DNA of 64,000 bases, taken from the NCBI RefSeq assembly GCF_003660395.1, contig NZ_QXQT01000001.1, positions 1-64,000 on the forward strand. Direction: 5' to 3'. Below are positions 1 to 9,974 of this stretch, in pieces (the first letter of the stretch is position 1; every line of letters begins with the position of its first letter). The position numbers were made by a program, and so were the translations under genes. The stretch comes from Helicobacter vulpis (GTDB taxonomy: Bacteria > Campylobacterota > Campylobacteria > Campylobacterales > Helicobacteraceae). The notes beneath the pieces were generated by a model. That model saw nothing but the letters and a program-made list of their open reading frames with translations. It did no database searches and was not told the origin of the DNA.

Positions 1-102
1 GGGGGCTATGGTGGGGGTTTGGCTAGAAGTAGAATCAGCCCCATAGAGAAAAAGCGCACAAGCCAAGCAAGCCAGCCATGCCTTAAAAATCCAAGCCTTC
101 AT
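1..102 (-). CDS. N-terminus of a secreted protein (cut by window edge)
   Basis: An open frame of 34 codons starts at an ATG at 102 and runs off the left edge. The start has an AAGGGG Shine-Dalgarno-like sequence upstream. The visible residues have a Lys-Ala start, a hydrophobic stretch rich in Leu/Ala/Cys (about residues 4-22) and then a Ser/Thr/Pro-rich segment, which is typical of an exported protein with a signal peptide. It lies downstream of dapD on the same strand. The family cannot be named from this fragment. Confidence 0.6.
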   Translation of the reverse strand, partial: MKAWIFKAWLACLACALFLYGADSTSSQTPTIAP

Positions 103-125
103 ACACACCCCTTGATTAACTTAAA

Positions 126-150
126 AAGCCATGTTAGCACAAAAAGGCTT
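126..150 (-). terminator. weak stem-loop after dapD
   Basis: Arms AAGCC (126-130) and GGCTT (146-150) can pair. On the minus strand they are followed by a run of T, which would make a weak intrinsic terminator for the ispG-dapD operon. The 15-base loop makes it marginal. A TGCTAACAT sequence at 131-139 on the minus strand could equally be an extended -10 box for the secreted-protein gene. Confidence 0.3.
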
Positions 151-158
151 CAGTATTT

Positions 159-1442
159 TTAGCGGTGTAGGTGCGTGTTGAGTGTGATTTTGCGCACACT
201 TCTTAGCGCGATCATCTTGCCACTCTGACTCTCTTGCCTAAAATGCAGACCATGCAAGCCGGAGAGTTCGCGACCCTTGTAAAGCCCATCGACTTTAGGC
301 GCAAAAGCAGGGTTGATCTTTTGTAATTCTTGCGCGCTTTTAGAATCAATTTCAAAGATCGTCCCTGCAAGTACCCCAATCCCCGCATCCACGATACAGC
401 CATCGCCCAAACTAATCCCTAGTACGCAATTAGCCCCTAATAGGCAATTCTTGCCAATGCTAATGGGTTGGCTATTGCCCCCAGAGAGCACCCCTAGCAC
501 GCTGGCTCCCCCGCCAATATCGCTCCCCTCGCCCACTATCACAGAGGAGCTAATGCGTCCCTCATTCATGCAAGCCCCCTCCACGCCCGCGTTGAAATTA
601 ATATAACTGGCCCCGGGCATTTGGGTATACCCCCCCTTGCCCAAATACGCCCCAAAACGCGCTTTAGCGCTATCGAGCAGGCGGATATTGTCCGCTTGGG
701 GCAAGACTTGCATCAGATAACGGGGGAATTTGTCTATAAAATCAATGCGCGGGTATTTATCCTGCATTTTCAAGCCCACTTCTTCTTCTCTGAGCCATTC
801 TAGTTCGTAGGCCGTGTTGTCGCTCCAAGCCACATTGGGTAGCAAACCAAAAATACCCTCTAAATTTAAAGAGCGCAAAGGGGCCTTGCCTAAAGAGAGG
901 GCGAGCAATTTCATATAAACGCTTTCTAAACTCTGGCAGGGTTTGTCTGCATACAGCACCACAAGATGGTAATTGTGATAATACTGGGTGGAAAAACCCG
1001 CGCCATGCTCTTTGGTAGAAAGTGTGCAGCTAGGGGGGCCCTCTTGAACTAAGGTGGTGTAGAGTTGGTCGCGCCCTAGGGCTTTGATCAATTCTAGGAT
1101 CACTTGGATATTTTTATGGCTGCTTTTATTGTGCAAAACTTCTTGTAAAAAAGGGGCGTAAAGCTCTAAAGCGCGTTGGATAAAGTTCTTATCAATCCCA
1201 TAGACCGCCTCGCTCGCCAAGCCTTCTTCTTGCGTGTATAAGGGGCTAGCATGCTTGATCGACTCCATGAACACCGCATAAGACCCCAAACACTCCTCCC
1301 CCCAATTCAAAACCGGGAAAGTGGCGCACAGGGGTTTGGCGCTCTTTTGCCCGCGCGCAATCTTGGCGATCCCAAAGGCGAGGGGTTTTCTGTATTCAGG
1401 GGAGTTTTGATAATCGCTCACGAAAAGTTTAAATTTTTGCAT
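159..1442 (-). CDS. dapD: 2,3,4,5-tetrahydropyridine-2,6-dicarboxylate N-succinyltransferase
   Basis: DapD transfers a succinyl group from succinyl-CoA to tetrahydrodipicolinate, a step of the succinylase branch of lysine and meso-diaminopimelate (peptidoglycan) synthesis in the cytoplasm. The 427-residue product is of the long epsilonproteobacterial type. Its C-terminal half (about residues 270-370) carries Gly/Ile/Val-rich hexapeptide repeats of a left-handed beta-helix acyltransferase (for example [17 protein letters not shown]). The start overlaps the end of ispG by 14 bases, so the two are co-transcribed and probably translationally coupled. dapB, another enzyme of the same pathway, is at 50473. 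Confidence 0.93.
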   Translation of the reverse strand: MQKFKLFVSDYQNSPEYRKPLAFGIAKIARGQKSAKPLCATFPVLNWGEECLGSYAVFMESIKHASPLYTQEEGLASEAVYGIDKNFIQRALELYAPFLQEVLHNKSSHKNIQVILELIKALGRDQLYTTLVQEGPPSCTLSTKEHGAGFSTQYYHNYHLVVLYADKPCQSLESVYMKLLALSLGKAPLRSLNLEGIFGLLPNVAWSDNTAYELEWLREEEVGLKMQDKYPRIDFIDKFPRYLMQVLPQADNIRLLDSAKARFGAYLGKGGYTQMPGASYINFNAGVEGACMNEGRISSSVIVGEGSDIGGGASVLGVLSGGNSQPISIGKNCLLGANCVLGISLGDGCIVDAGIGVLAGTIFEIDSKSAQELQKINPAFAPKVDGLYKGRELSGLHGLHFRQESQSGKMIALRSVRKITLNTHLHR

Positions 1443-2514
1443 GGGTATCCTCTTTTTGTTGTTCTAAAGCTAAGGTTTGTACTTCTGTCACAAAGGTTTC
1501 TAAAAGTTGGTCTTCGGGCAGTTTGTGGATCACCTTGCCCTTCTTGATAATGAGTCCGCTTTTTTTGCCAAAGGCAATCGCGATGTCGGCATGCTTGGCT
1601 TCGCCCAAGGCGTTGACCACACAGCCCATCACGCTCACATCTAAGGGGATTTTAATATGGGCTAGGCGTTGCTCCACTTGGCTCATCAAAGCCACTAGAT
1701 TAGATTCAATGCGCCCGCAAGTGGGGCAGGAGATAAAAGTGATGCCCTCCTTTTGCCGCCCGCTATAGCGCAAGATCGCCTTAGCCACGCGAATCTCTTC
1801 TTCTAACTCCCCAGTGATGGAGACGCGAATCGTATCCCCGATCCCCTCTCTGAGCAACTGCCCTAGAGCCATCGCGCTTTTAATGCTAGAATGAAACAAA
1901 CTCCCCGCTTCGGTAACGCCTAAATGGAAGGGATAGGGCACTAGGGGGCGGAGCTGTTGGTAGGCTGACACGGTGCGCTCCACATCGCTTGCCTTTAAAG
2001 ACACCTTGATATTGCTAAAGCCTGCGTCTTCTAAAAGCTTGATGTTATAAAGGGCAGATTGCACCATCCCTTGAGGGGTCGCGCCGTATTTGAGCTCAAA
2101 GGGCTTTTCTAAACTGCCCCCATTGACCCCAATGCGAATGGGCAAGTTGCGCACGTTGCAAGCCTTAGCCACCGCCTTAATTTTCTCACAAGAACCGATA
2201 TTGCCCGGGTTGATGCGAATCGCATCCACACTCTCAGCGGCGATCAAGGCAAATTGGTAATGGAAGTGAATATCTGCAATGAGGGGCAAGCAAGAGACTT
2301 TTTTGAGCTCTTTGAGCGCGAGTGCGTCTTTTTTATGGGGCACAGCCACGCGCACCAAATCGGCCCCGGCTAATTTCAAGCGATCGATTTGACTCTTGGT
2401 CGTAGCAATGTCGTGCGTCTTGCTAAAGGTCATGCTCTGGGTGCTAATGGGCGCACCGCCCCCAATTGCCACCCCCCCGATAGAAACTTGTTTAGTCAGT
2501 ATGCGTGGGCGCAA
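1429..2514 (-). CDS. ispG: 4-hydroxy-3-methylbut-2-en-1-yl diphosphate synthase (IspG/GcpE)
   Basis: IspG converts methylerythritol cyclodiphosphate to HMBPP in the MEP isoprenoid pathway using a [4Fe-4S] cluster. The 361-residue length is normal. The N-terminal TIM-barrel has the typical VRVAVP and [11 protein letters not shown] segments. The C-terminal cluster-binding part shows SCPTCGR and a third Cys in [13 protein letters not shown] place the start at a TTG at 2514 because AAGGA lies five bases upstream and no better start is available. It is the first gene of an operon with dapD. Confidence 0.94.
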   Translation of the reverse strand: MRPRILTKQVSIGGVAIGGGAPISTQSMTFSKTHDIATTKSQIDRLKLAGADLVRVAVPHKKDALALKELKKVSCLPLIADIHFHYQFALIAAESVDAIRINPGNIGSCEKIKAVAKACNVRNLPIRIGVNGGSLEKPFELKYGATPQGMVQSALYNIKLLEDAGFSNIKVSLKASDVERTVSAYQQLRPLVPYPFHLGVTEAGSLFHSSIKSAMALGQLLREGIGDTIRVSITGELEEEIRVAKAILRYSGRQKEGITFISCPTCGRIESNLVALMSQVEQRLAHIKIPLDVSVMGCVVNALGEAKHADIAIAFGKKSGLIIKKGKVIHKLPEDQLLETFVTEVQTLALEQQKEDTHAKI

Positions 2515-2536
2515 AAATGTCCTTAATTTTTAGGGC

Positions 2537-2542
2537 ATTATA
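2537..2542 (-). promoter_or_regulatory. -10 box of the ispG-dapD operon
   Basis: The minus strand reads TATAAT here, 22 bases before the ispG start codon and just after the upstream gene ends. No convincing -35 is seen, which is usual for Helicobacter sigma-80 promoters. Confidence 0.6.
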
Positions 2543-2552
2543 GCTAATTCGC

Positions 2553-3610
2553 CTATAGAGTGGGCAAGATTTCTAAGACAAAAGCACTAAAGCTACAGGC
2601 GTGGTAAGTGCATGTACCAATTTTACCTTGTTTCTCAAAATTGATCGTGATGATGAAGAGTTGCTTGGGGAGAGTGTGTTTTAAAAGGATGGCGAGTTTG
2701 CGATCTAGATTTTCTAAAGAAGGGAAGGCTAGGGGGAAAAAGTAAAAAGATCGGACTATCAAAAAGGGCTGTTGATAGAACAGCTGTTTGAAATGCCCCA
2801 TTAATTCTAGGGCAACCATGTTTTCAAAGATACAAGGGAGGTGGTGGATGGGGGTTAAAGCGTAGGGTAGAGAAAAATCGCCAAAATAGAGTTTGCGCGG
2901 TTTTAAGGGGGTGTCGTGGTGGGGAATGAGAAAAATACTTGACTTTCCTGTAAGAACTGCATGAAAGCATAAAAGGTATCTTTGGAGAGCTTAAGGGTTT
3001 TTTTAAGTTGGATGTAGAGGTGGTGGGTGGTTACATTCAAAGCTTGGAAGCGTAACAGGGCTTTAAAGAGTGGGAATTGCGCCCCTAAGAAAAGCTGATA
3101 GATTTCTTGTTTGCGGCGGATTTTCTGAAAGGGGCTTAAATGTAGGGTAGCAGGGCAATTGCCCCCTTTGAGGAAGCGCGCAAAAAGGGAACTTAGGGTC
3201 TCGCCTTTGTGGGCTTGCACGTATTGTGCAAAATTCAGGGGCCAAATCGCTCGTGCACTAAAACCATGGGGGAGGGGTGTTGGGGTGAATTGGATTAAAA
3301 TGATATGCTCTAAGGGGGGTAAAAAAAGGTCTTTAGGGCAGTGCTTGGCGATCAAAATGTCCATTTTATCCTCAGAATACAACTTTAAAAGCGCGTCTTT
3401 AAGCTGAGGAATCTCTAGACGTGTGTCTTTGCCATCCACATAAATAGGGTGCTTAAACCCCCGCGCTAAATGCAAAGCACAGATACTCTTCCCCACTTTC
3501 GCGCTCCCATAGAAGAGAAGTCTAGAAGCATCAACAGTAAGGGGTCTAGCCAATAGTTCTTGTTGGGCTAGGGTCTGTTTGAGACTCTCCTGTAAAATCA
3601 CATCTAACAT
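2553..3610 (-). pseudogene. AAA/archaeal-type ATPase with one frameshift
   Basis: Two frames together make one protein of about 352 residues. The first (3610 to 2903) has a P-loop GSAKVGKS (residues 35-42) and a winged-helix-like segment ending LSKDTFYAFMQFLQESQV. The second continues as FLIPHHDTPLKPRKLYFGDF, the usual 'K-x-Y-F-x-D' region that follows in DUF4143-type ATPases, and runs to 2553. The break is at a run of five A (plus strand 2931-2935, T5 in the mRNA sense); one extra base there joins the two halves in frame. A similar ATP-binding protein gene precedes rpsJ in H. pylori. Function unknown. It could be a sequence error, a phase-variable tract, or ribosomal slippage. Confidence 0.75.
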
Positions 3611-3624
3611 GCATATATCCTAGT

Positions 3625-3651
3625 ATATTTTCCTTTAAAGAAGGAAAATAT
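3625..3651. repeat. 11-bp inverted repeat upstream of the ATPase gene
   Basis: Arms at 3625-3635 (ATATTTTCCTT) and 3641-3651 (AAGGAAAATAT) are perfectly complementary with a five-base spacer TAAAG. It lies just upstream of the ATPase start at 3610, between divergent genes. It could be an operator or a leader hairpin of the ATPase transcript. Confidence 0.6.
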
Positions 3652-3685
3652 TAGGGTAAAAAATGCCCAAAATTGGGCGCAACAC

Positions 3686-3714
3686 TTGACTCATGGTGTC
3701 TTTTTGCTTACAAT
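3686..3714 (+). promoter_or_regulatory. near-consensus housekeeping promoter of the S10 operon
   Basis: TTGACT (3686-3691) and TACAAT (3709-3714) are separated by exactly 17 bases. Transcription would begin near 3721, leaving a short leader of about 30 bases before rpsJ. A clear -35 is uncommon in Helicobacter and fits a strong, constitutive ribosomal operon. A 6-bp stem (GCCCAA/TTGGGC, 3665-3678) lies just upstream. Confidence 0.75.
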
Positions 3715-3751
3715 TGCAGCTTTTAATTTGAAAGCCCCAGAGAGGATAATG

Positions 3752-4066
3752 ATGGAGAAAATACGCTTGAAGCTCAAGGCTTACGATCACAGGGTATTGG
3801 ATCGATCCGTGCTAGCCATTGTGGAGGCGGTGAAACGATCCGGTTCAGAGATTAGAGGCCCCATTCCCCTACCCACGCGCAATAAGCGTTATACCGTTTT
3901 GCGCTCCCCGCACATTAATAAAGACTCCCGAGAACAATTTGAAATTCGCGTACACAGCCGTTTGATTGACATCATGTCTGCTACCCCTGAGACTGTGGAT
4001 AGCTTGATGAAGCTCGATCTAGCTCCTGAGGTGGATGTGGAAGTAACTTCCATAGAGGGCAAGTAA
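3752..4066 (+). CDS. rpsJ: 30S ribosomal protein S10
   Basis: First gene of the S10 operon; S10 binds 16S rRNA in the 30S head and also acts in NusB-dependent antitermination. The 104-residue product starting [13 protein letters not shown] is full length for the family and ends [11 protein letters not shown]. The frame is open further upstream (to 3686), but that stretch is the promoter and leader. An AGAGAGGA ribosome site precedes the adjacent ATGs at 3749 and 3752; I chose 3752 to match the family N-terminus. Confidence 0.95.
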   Translation: MEKIRLKLKAYDHRVLDRSVLAIVEAVKRSGSEIRGPIPLPTRNKRYTVLRSPHINKDSREQFEIRVHSRLIDIMSATPETVDSLMKLDLAPEVDVEVTSIEGK

Positions 4067-4075
4067 AGGACAAAA

Positions 4076-4648
4076 ATGGAATACCTAGTTCAAAAAGTAG
4101 GCATGAGTCGGGTGGTGGGGACGCAGAGTATGGCGGTTACTTTACTCAAAGTTTTGGAAAGTAAGGTCTGCGCCATCTATGACAAGCAGGTTTTAGTGGC
4201 CTATCCTTTGCACAAAAAGTACAACAAGGCCATCGCAGGGCAACAAAAGAAATACCAACTCAGCAAAGAGTTCAACCGCTTTGCCACTCTCAACGCGCAG
4301 GTATCAGAGTTAGGCGATCTGCCCCTAGAGCCCCTAGAAAATGCCAAGCGCATTAAGGCGACTTTTTACACAAAGGGGCGTGGGTTTAGCGGGGCGATGA
4401 AGCGTTGGAATTTTCAAGGCGGACCAGCAGCCCATGGAAGCCGTTTTCACCGCCGTTTGGGCTCTATTGGGAATAGAGAATGGCCCGGGCGCGTACAAAA
4501 GGGTAAGAAAATGGCCGGGCATTATGGAAATGAAAAAGTAACCTGTCATAATGAAGTGCTCTCTTTTGATAAAGAAAGCAAAATTTTAGTGCTCAAGGGT
4601 TCTGTAGTGGGCTATGCTGGGGCCTATGGCAGGATTGCGATTAAGTAG
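4076..4648 (+). CDS. rplC: 50S ribosomal protein L3
   Basis: L3 is an early 50S assembly protein near the peptidyl transferase centre. The 190-residue product has the diagnostic core around [20 protein letters not shown] followed by [27 protein letters not shown], the loop that reaches toward 23S rRNA. It follows rpsJ by nine bases in the same operon. The start [13 protein letters not shown] matches the usual beginning of the family. Confidence 0.96.
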   Translation: MEYLVQKVGMSRVVGTQSMAVTLLKVLESKVCAIYDKQVLVAYPLHKKYNKAIAGQQKKYQLSKEFNRFATLNAQVSELGDLPLEPLENAKRIKATFYTKGRGFSGAMKRWNFQGGPAAHGSRFHRRLGSIGNREWPGRVQKGKKMAGHYGNEKVTCHNEVLSFDKESKILVLKGSVVGYAGAYGRIAIK

Positions 4649-4661
4649 GTAAAGGGAGAGC

Positions 4662-5270
4662 ATGAAAGCAAGAGTGTTGAATCAGCAATGCGAGCAGGTG
4701 GGGGAGTTGGACCTGCCCGCGCGCTTTAAAGAGATCAAAGAGCATAATCTGTACCTGTATGTCAAGTATTACCGCGCCCAAGCTAGGGCCAATAGCGCGC
4801 AGACTAAAAATCGTGGCGCGGTCAGCGGAGGGGGTAAGAAGCCTTGGAATCAAAAGGGGGGCGGACGGGCGCGTGCGGGGAGTATTACTTCCCCTCTCTT
4901 TGTAGGCGGGGGTGTGTCTCACGGGGCGACTAATGCGCGCAACTACGATCTCAAGATCAATAAAAAACAAAAGAAACTCGCCCTAGAATACGCATTAGGG
5001 CAGAAAGCTTTGGCAGAAAAATTGCTTGTGGTGGATAAAGTGGACATCACCAGTCGGAAAACTAAGGACGCGCATGCGTTTTTGCAAGCCTTGAATCAAA
5101 GAGATGTGCTGGTGGTTACAGAATATCTAAACAAGCATAACTACCTTGCGTTTAGAAATTTGCGTAATTGTTATGTGGTGGAAACCAGCGAAGTCAACGC
5201 CTACCTTGTTGCGGCCTATAGTGCGGTGGTGGTAGAAAAAGCGGCGTTTGACGCGCTGGTAACAGCTTAA
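4662..5270 (+). CDS. rplD: 50S ribosomal protein L4
   Basis: L4 lines the nascent-peptide exit tunnel; in enterobacteria it also represses the S10 operon, which is not shown for Helicobacter. The 202-residue product carries the tunnel loop with [28 protein letters not shown] and the VGGGVSHGA segment. The start is set by a GGGAG site eight bases upstream. It is third in the S10 operon, between rplC and rplW. Confidence 0.95.
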   Translation: MKARVLNQQCEQVGELDLPARFKEIKEHNLYLYVKYYRAQARANSAQTKNRGAVSGGGKKPWNQKGGGRARAGSITSPLFVGGGVSHGATNARNYDLKINKKQKKLALEYALGQKALAEKLLVVDKVDITSRKTKDAHAFLQALNQRDVLVVTEYLNKHNYLAFRNLRNCYVVETSEVNAYLVAAYSAVVVEKAAFDALVTA

Positions 5271-5280
5271 AGGAGAGTGC

Positions 5281-5562
5281 ATGGCAGACATCACCGACAT
5301 CAAGTCCATTCTTTACACAGAAAAATCTTTATCCATGCAGGAGAGCGGGGTTATCGTGGTGCAGACCGCCGTGGGTGTGAGCAAAAATCAACTCAAGGCG
5401 ATCTTTAAGGACTACTTTGGGTTTGTACCCTTGAAGATCAACGCGCTCAGGCAACAAGGGAAGGTCAAACGCTTTAGGGGCAGATTGGGACAGCGGCTTG
5501 ATACAAAAAAATTCTATGTCAAGCTCCCCAAAGACGCTAATATCACAGCATTGAGCGCATAA
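5281..5562 (+). CDS. rplW: 50S ribosomal protein L23
   Basis: L23 sits at the tunnel exit and docks trigger factor and SRP. The 93-residue product starts [16 protein letters not shown] and has the usual basic segment ([21 protein letters not shown]). It follows rplD by ten bases with an AAGGAGAG ribosome site. Normal length for the epsilonproteobacterial form. Confidence 0.94.
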   Translation: MADITDIKSILYTEKSLSMQESGVIVVQTAVGVSKNQLKAIFKDYFGFVPLKINALRQQGKVKRFRGRLGQRLDTKKFYVKLPKDANITALSA

Positions 5563-5572
5563 GGACAAAAGC

Positions 5573-6403
5573 ATGGCAGTTAAAACTTACAAACCCTACA
5601 CCCCCAGCCGCCGCTTCATGAGCGGTTTGGATTCTAAGGACATTAGCGGCAAACCTAGTGTGCGCAAACTCTTGATCAAACTCCCCGCGCATGCGGGCAG
5701 AAACCACAGCGGAAAAATCACCAGCCGCCACAAAGAAGCCGGGGCCAAAAGGCTATACCGCATCATTGACTTCAAACGCAATAAATTTGGCATAGAAGGC
5801 AAGGTAGCCAGCATTGAGTACGACCCCTATCGCAACGCGCGCATCGCCTTAGTGTTTTATCCTGATGGAGACAAACGCTATATCTTGCAACCTAGCGGGC
5901 TGAAGGTGGGCGATGCGATCATCGCCGCAGAGGAGGGGTTGGACATTAAAGTCGGCTTTGCGATGAAGCTTAGAAGCATCCCCATTGGGACCATTGTACA
6001 CAATATTGAAATGCACCCGGGAGCAGGGGGGCAGCTGGCTAGGAGTGCGGGCATGAGCGCGCAAATTATGGGTAGGGAGGGCAAATACACGATTTTACGC
6101 ATGCCCAGTGGTGAAATGCGCTACATCTTGAGCGAGTGCATGGCAAGCATTGGCGTGGTGGGTAATGAAGATTTTATCAACACTTGTATTGGCAAGGCCG
6201 GGCGCAACCGCTACAAACGCGTTAGGCCCCAAACGCGCGGGAGTGCCATGAACCCAGTCGATCACCCCCATGGGGGCGGGGAAGGCAAGACTGGTTCTAG
6301 TGGTCACCCTGTTTCTCCCTGGGGCATGCCCACCAAAGGCTATAAAACTAGACGCAAAAAAGCCAGCGATCGCCTGATCATTTCAAGAAAGAAAGGTAAA
6401 TAG
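5573..6403 (+). CDS. rplB: 50S ribosomal protein L2
   Basis: L2 is a universally conserved 50S protein needed for peptidyl transferase activity and subunit joining. The 276-residue product shows the signature [22 protein letters not shown] near residue 41, the central [25 protein letters not shown], and the C-terminal [16 protein letters not shown] that includes the conserved histidine. It is intact and sits between rplW and rpsS. Confidence 0.97.
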   Translation: MAVKTYKPYTPSRRFMSGLDSKDISGKPSVRKLLIKLPAHAGRNHSGKITSRHKEAGAKRLYRIIDFKRNKFGIEGKVASIEYDPYRNARIALVFYPDGDKRYILQPSGLKVGDAIIAAEEGLDIKVGFAMKLRSIPIGTIVHNIEMHPGAGGQLARSAGMSAQIMGREGKYTILRMPSGEMRYILSECMASIGVVGNEDFINTCIGKAGRNRYKRVRPQTRGSAMNPVDHPHGGGEGKTGSSGHPVSPWGMPTKGYKTRRKKASDRLIISRKKGK

Positions 6404-6405
6404 CG

Positions 6406-6687
6406 ATGGGAAGGTCAATTAAAAAAGGTCCTTTCGTAGACAAACATCTCATGGACAAAACCCTCAAACACAAAGCTAAAAAAGACAATAGACCTATTAA
6501 AACTTGGTCGCGCCGCAGCACCATCTTGCCCGAAATGATTGGCTTGACCTATAGCGTGCACAATGGCAGGATCTTCATCCCCGTTTACATCACTGAAAAC
6601 CATGTTGGCTATAAATTAGGTGAATTTGCGCCCACACGCACCTTCAAAGGGCACAAGGGCACAGTGCAAAAAAAGATAGGCAAATAG
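6406..6687 (+). CDS. rpsS: 30S ribosomal protein S19
   Basis: S19 forms part of the 30S head and contacts the A-site finger of 23S rRNA. The 93-residue product begins [18 protein letters not shown] and contains [24 protein letters not shown] and [15 protein letters not shown]-type sequence (here [15 protein letters not shown]), all diagnostic. It begins three bases after the rplB stop. Confidence 0.96.
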   Translation: MGRSIKKGPFVDKHLMDKTLKHKAKKDNRPIKTWSRRSTILPEMIGLTYSVHNGRIFIPVYITENHVGYKLGEFAPTRTFKGHKGTVQKKIGK

Positions 6688-6717
6688 CATGGCACATTAT
6701 TACACAAAGGAATGCAA

Positions 6718-7047
6718 ATGAGCACGGCGTTACTGAGGTACAGCAGGCTCTCGCCCACTAAGGCTAGGTTGCTGGCTAGACAGATTCAGGGCATGAATGC
6801 AGAGGTGGCGATTGCGCGCTTGGAATTCACCCCCAATAAGGCCGCACGGATTCTCTCTAGGGTGATTAGCGCGGCCGTGTACAATGGCGGGCATGATTCA
6901 AAGTCTGTGGCGGTGCTCTCTTGTCGTGTGGATGCAGGGCCTGTGCTCAAACGCCACATGCCCCGCGCTAGAGGCAGGGCTACAGCCATTAGAAAACCCA
7001 CATCGCACATTTTAGTCAAAGTGGGCAAGCAAGGGGGAGATAAGTAA
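6718..7047 (+). CDS. rplV: 50S ribosomal protein L22
   Basis: L22 extends a beta-hairpin into the exit tunnel, where macrolide resistance changes map. The 109-residue product starts [22 protein letters not shown] and contains the hairpin region with [29 protein letters not shown]. An in-frame ATG at 6712 is possible, but AAAGGA is too close to it; the ATG at 6718 has proper spacing and matches the family N-terminus. Confidence 0.94.
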   Translation: MSTALLRYSRLSPTKARLLARQIQGMNAEVAIARLEFTPNKAARILSRVISAAVYNGGHDSKSVAVLSCRVDAGPVLKRHMPRARGRATAIRKPTSHILVKVGKQGGDK

Positions 7048-7755
7048 ATGGGTCAGAAGGTTAATCCAATTGGTTTAAGACTAGGGATCAATAGAAACTG
7101 GGCTTCTAGGTGGTTTCCCGGGGCGCGCGACACGGTGGGCAATATTGAGGAAGATTACAAAATCCGTAAGTTCTTGAAAAAAGAGCTCTATTATGCAGGG
7201 GTGAGCGAGATTGTGATCGAGCGCGCGGCCAAGAAGTTGCGCATCACCGTAGTGGCCGCCAGACCCGGACTCATCATCGGTAAAAAGGGTGTGGACATTG
7301 AAAAAATCAAGCTTTCTTTGAAAGAATTGATCAAAAAAGAAATCTCTGTCAATATCAAAGAGGTCAAACGCCCTCAGGCGGACGCGCAGTTGGCTGCAGA
7401 AAATGTCGCCACCCAGCTAGAAAAACGCGTGGCGTTCAGACGGGCGATGAAAAAGGTCATGCAAACGGCGATGAAAGCGGGCGCAAGGGGGATTAAAGTG
7501 CGCGTTTCTGGCCGTTTGGCCGGGGCCGAGATCGCGCGCACAGAATGGTATATGGAGGGGCGCGTGCCCTTGCACACTCTGCGGGCTAAAATTGATTACG
7601 GCTTTGCAGAGGCTATGACGGTGTATGGAATCATTGGGGTAAAAGTGTGGGTCTTTAAAGGCGAGGTCTTGCAAAAGGGGATCCAAACAGAGAAACGCGA
7701 AGAAGAGGGCGAAGAGAGAACCTCTAGAGGGCGCGCTAGAAGAGGGAGAGAATAG
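7048..7755 (+). CDS. rpsC: 30S ribosomal protein S3
   Basis: S3 lies at the mRNA entry channel and has helicase-associated function. The 235-residue product has the N-terminal [23 protein letters not shown], a KH domain with [17 protein letters not shown], and the C-terminal [28 protein letters not shown]. The tail (last about 25 residues) is highly charged, Arg/Glu-rich and variable. It abuts rplV with no gap. Confidence 0.96.
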   Translation: MGQKVNPIGLRLGINRNWASRWFPGARDTVGNIEEDYKIRKFLKKELYYAGVSEIVIERAAKKLRITVVAARPGLIIGKKGVDIEKIKLSLKELIKKEISVNIKEVKRPQADAQLAAENVATQLEKRVAFRRAMKKVMQTAMKAGARGIKVRVSGRLAGAEIARTEWYMEGRVPLHTLRAKIDYGFAEAMTVYGIIGVKVWVFKGEVLQKGIQTEKREEEGEERTSRGRARRGRE

Positions 7756-7757
7756 CC

Positions 7758-8183
7758 ATGTTAATGCCTAAGAAGACAAAATACCGCAAACAGATGAAGG
7801 GCAGAAATCGGGGAAAATCTGCGCGCGGTGTTAAACTGGCCTTTGGGGATATTGGGATCAAGGCTATAGAGCATGGCCGCATTGATTCGCGCCAAATTGA
7901 GGCCGCGCGGGTGGCGATGACTCGCCATATCAAAAGGGCGGGCAAGGTGTGGATTCGCGTTTTCCCAGACAAGCCCCTAACGGCCAAACCCCTAGAAACC
8001 CGTATGGGTAAGGGGAAGGGCTCGGTAGAAAAATGGGTGATGAATATCAAGCCCGGGCGCATTGTCTATGAAATGCTAGGGATTGAAGAGAGTTTAGCTA
8101 GGGAGGCTTTGAGTTTAGCCCAACGCAAACTCCCCTTTAAGACAAAAATTGTAACCAAAGAGAGCGAAAATGAAATTTACTGA
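7758..8183 (+). CDS. rplP: 50S ribosomal protein L16
   Basis: L16 is near the A-site tRNA and is needed for late 50S assembly. The 141-residue product begins [21 protein letters not shown], matching the family start, and holds [24 protein letters not shown]. Its last 14 bases overlap the start of rpmC, so these are translationally coupled. Confidence 0.96.
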   Translation: MLMPKKTKYRKQMKGRNRGKSARGVKLAFGDIGIKAIEHGRIDSRQIEAARVAMTRHIKRAGKVWIRVFPDKPLTAKPLETRMGKGKGSVEKWVMNIKPGRIVYEMLGIEESLAREALSLAQRKLPFKTKIVTKESENEIY

Positions 8184-8373
8184 GTTGGAAGGCAAGGACA
8201 AAAAGGAGTTAGAAAAGTTGCTCAAAGACAAAAAGATAGAGCTCTTTGAACTGAGAGTCAAGCTCAAGACCATGCAACTCAATAATCCTAATGAGATTAG
8301 AGGGGTGAGAAAGGACATTGCGCGCATCAACACCGCCTTGTCTGCCCTAAAATTGTCGGCACAGGAGAGGTAG
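8170..8373 (+). CDS. rpmC: 50S ribosomal protein L29
   Basis: L29 is a small helical protein next to L23 at the tunnel exit. The 67-residue product is a two-helix, Lys/Glu/Leu-rich chain ([18 protein letters not shown]...) with the family's [14 protein letters not shown] near the C-terminus. It overlaps the end of rplP and is directly followed by rpsQ. Confidence 0.92.
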   Translation: MKFTELEGKDKKELEKLLKDKKIELFELRVKLKTMQLNNPNEIRGVRKDIARINTALSALKLSAQER

Positions 8374-8637
8374 ATGGAAGCCAAGCAGTCCCATAAACGC
8401 ACCATTCAGGGCAAGGTTGTCAATAAGATTGATGCCTGTAGCGCGGTGATTTTAGTAGAAAGAAAGGTCTTGCACAAAAAATACCGCAAGATTGTCAAAC
8501 GCTTTAAGAAATACACCATTGACGACAGAAAGAACGCTTGTCAGGTGGGGGATTTTGTGAGCGCGCTGGAGTGCAAACCCGTGTCCAAAACTAAGACCTT
8601 TGCTCTCAAAGAGATTTTAGTGAAGGGAGTTTCATGA
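8374..8637 (+). CDS. rpsQ: 30S ribosomal protein S17
   Basis: S17 is a primary 16S rRNA binding protein with an OB fold. The 87-residue product has [41 protein letters not shown], which is diagnostic. It starts immediately after the rpmC stop and its own stop overlaps the rplN start by four bases (ATGA). Confidence 0.94.
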   Translation: MEAKQSHKRTIQGKVVNKIDACSAVILVERKVLHKKYRKIVKRFKKYTIDDRKNACQVGDFVSALECKPVSKTKTFALKEILVKGVS

Positions 8638-9002
8638 TACAGAGCTTTACAAGATTGGTGGTGGCGGACAATAGCGGGGGCAAGGAGATCATGTGTATCA
8701 AGGTCTTAGGGGGGAGTCATAAACGCTATGCGAGTGTGGGCGATGTGATTGTCGCTTCTGTGAAGAAGGCGATCCCCAATGGCAAGGTCAAAAAGGGGCA
8801 GGTGGTTAAGGCGGTGGTCGTGCGCACCAAAAAAGAAGTACAACGCCCCAATGGCTCTTTGATCCGCTTTGATGACAATGCGGCGGTGATTTTGGATGCC
8901 AAGCGCGATCCGGTGGGGACTAGGATTTTTGGCCCCGTGAGTCGGGAGGTGCGTTATGCCAATTTTATGAAAATCATCTCACTGGCTCCGGAGGTGCTCT
9001 AA
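8634..9002 (+). CDS. rplN: 50S ribosomal protein L14
   Basis: L14 forms part of the subunit interface and is the target of RsfS. The 122-residue product starts [27 protein letters not shown] and contains [25 protein letters not shown] and [10 protein letters not shown], all family hallmarks. It overlaps both neighbours (ATGA with rpsQ, TAATG with rplX). Confidence 0.97.
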   Translation: MIQSFTRLVVADNSGGKEIMCIKVLGGSHKRYASVGDVIVASVKKAIPNGKVKKGQVVKAVVVRTKKEVQRPNGSLIRFDDNAAVILDAKRDPVGTRIFGPVSREVRYANFMKIISLAPEVL

Positions 9003-9229
9003 TGAAGTGCAAGATTAAAAAAGACGACATGGTCAAGGTGATCGCAGGGGATGACAAGGGCAAGGTGGGCAAGGTACTGGCCGTCTTCCCTAAGAAATCC
9101 ACGCTCTTGGTGGAGGGGTGTAAGCTTGTGAAGAAGGCCATCAAACCCACAGACGACAACCCCAAAGGCGGGCACACCTTTAAGGAGATGCCCATCCATA
9201 TCTCTAATGTCAAGAAAGAGAAGGAGTAG
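9002..9229 (+). CDS. rplX: 50S ribosomal protein L24
   Basis: L24 is an assembly initiator of the 50S subunit. The 75-residue product has the KOW motif [22 protein letters not shown] near the N-terminus and the C-terminal MPIHISNV. It is a short form, as in other epsilonproteobacteria. The start overlaps the rplN stop (TAATG). Confidence 0.94.
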   Translation: MKCKIKKDDMVKVIAGDDKGKVGKVLAVFPKKSTLLVEGCKLVKKAIKPTDDNPKGGHTFKEMPIHISNVKKEKE

Positions 9230-9234
9230 GCGCG

Positions 9235-9780
9235 ATGGACGGCTTGAAGAACTTCTATGAAAAAGAGGTAAAAAAGAAATTGGCAGAGGAACTAGGGATT
9301 AAAAACCCGATGTTATTGCCTAAACTAGAGAAGATTGTGCTCAGTGTGGGGGCGGGGGATTATGCCAAAGATGCCAAAATCATGCAAAACATCGCCCAAA
9401 CGCTCTCGCTCATCGCCGGGCAAAAGGCGGTGATCACTAAGGCAAAAAAATCTGTGGCGGGCTTTAAAATCCGCGAAAACATGCCCGTGGGGGTGAAGGT
9501 TACGCTTAGAAATAGAGTCATGTTCAACTTCTTAGAAAAATTGATCGTGATCGCTCTGCCCAGGGTAAAGGATTTTAGAGGGGTGTCTAGAAATGGTTTT
9601 GATGGGCGGGGGAATTATGGTTTTGGTTTGAATGAGCAGTTGATTTTCCCAGAGGTGGTCTATGACGACATCATGGTAACCCACGGGCTCAACATCGCTA
9701 TCATCACTTCTACAAATAACGATAAGGAGGCATTTAAATTGCTAGAGTTGCTCGGAATGCCCTTCGCAAAAGGGCGCTAA
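9235..9780 (+). CDS. rplE: 50S ribosomal protein L5
   Basis: L5 binds 5S rRNA and contacts P-site tRNA. The 181-residue product contains [29 protein letters not shown] and [33 protein letters not shown], both diagnostic. It ends in a TAATG overlap with rpsN. Confidence 0.97.
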   Translation: MDGLKNFYEKEVKKKLAEELGIKNPMLLPKLEKIVLSVGAGDYAKDAKIMQNIAQTLSLIAGQKAVITKAKKSVAGFKIRENMPVGVKVTLRNRVMFNFLEKLIVIALPRVKDFRGVSRNGFDGRGNYGFGLNEQLIFPEVVYDDIMVTHGLNIAIITSTNNDKEAFKLLELLGMPFAKGR

Positions 9781-9965
9781 TGGCTAAAAAATCAATGATC
9801 GCAAAAACCCACAGGAAGGCAAAGTTCAAAGCGCGGGCGTACACCCGTTGTAATATCTGTGGGAGACCCCGTTCTGTCTATAAGGACTTTGGTCTGTGCC
9901 GGGTGTGTTTGAGGAAGATGGGCAGTGAGGGCTTGATCCCTGGTCTTAGAAAAGCGAGTTGGTAA
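9780..9965 (+). CDS. rpsN: 30S ribosomal protein S14, zinc-binding type
   Basis: The 61-residue product is the short S14 form with a CxxC...CxxC zinc ribbon (CNIC and CRVC around residues 24-43), followed by [12 protein letters not shown]14 works late in 30S head assembly. It overlaps the rplE stop (TAATG). The zinc form means cells depend on zinc for this protein, as in other Helicobacter. Confidence 0.96.
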   Translation: MAKKSMIAKTHRKAKFKARAYTRCNICGRPRSVYKDFGLCRVCLRKMGSEGLIPGLRKASW

Positions 9966-9974
9966 GGAGCACGC

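Noticed and set aside
2903-3610. Complete 235-residue ATPase
   Set aside because: Its last residues (FSFPTTTPP) do not fit the family, while the expected continuation is open in another frame to 2553.
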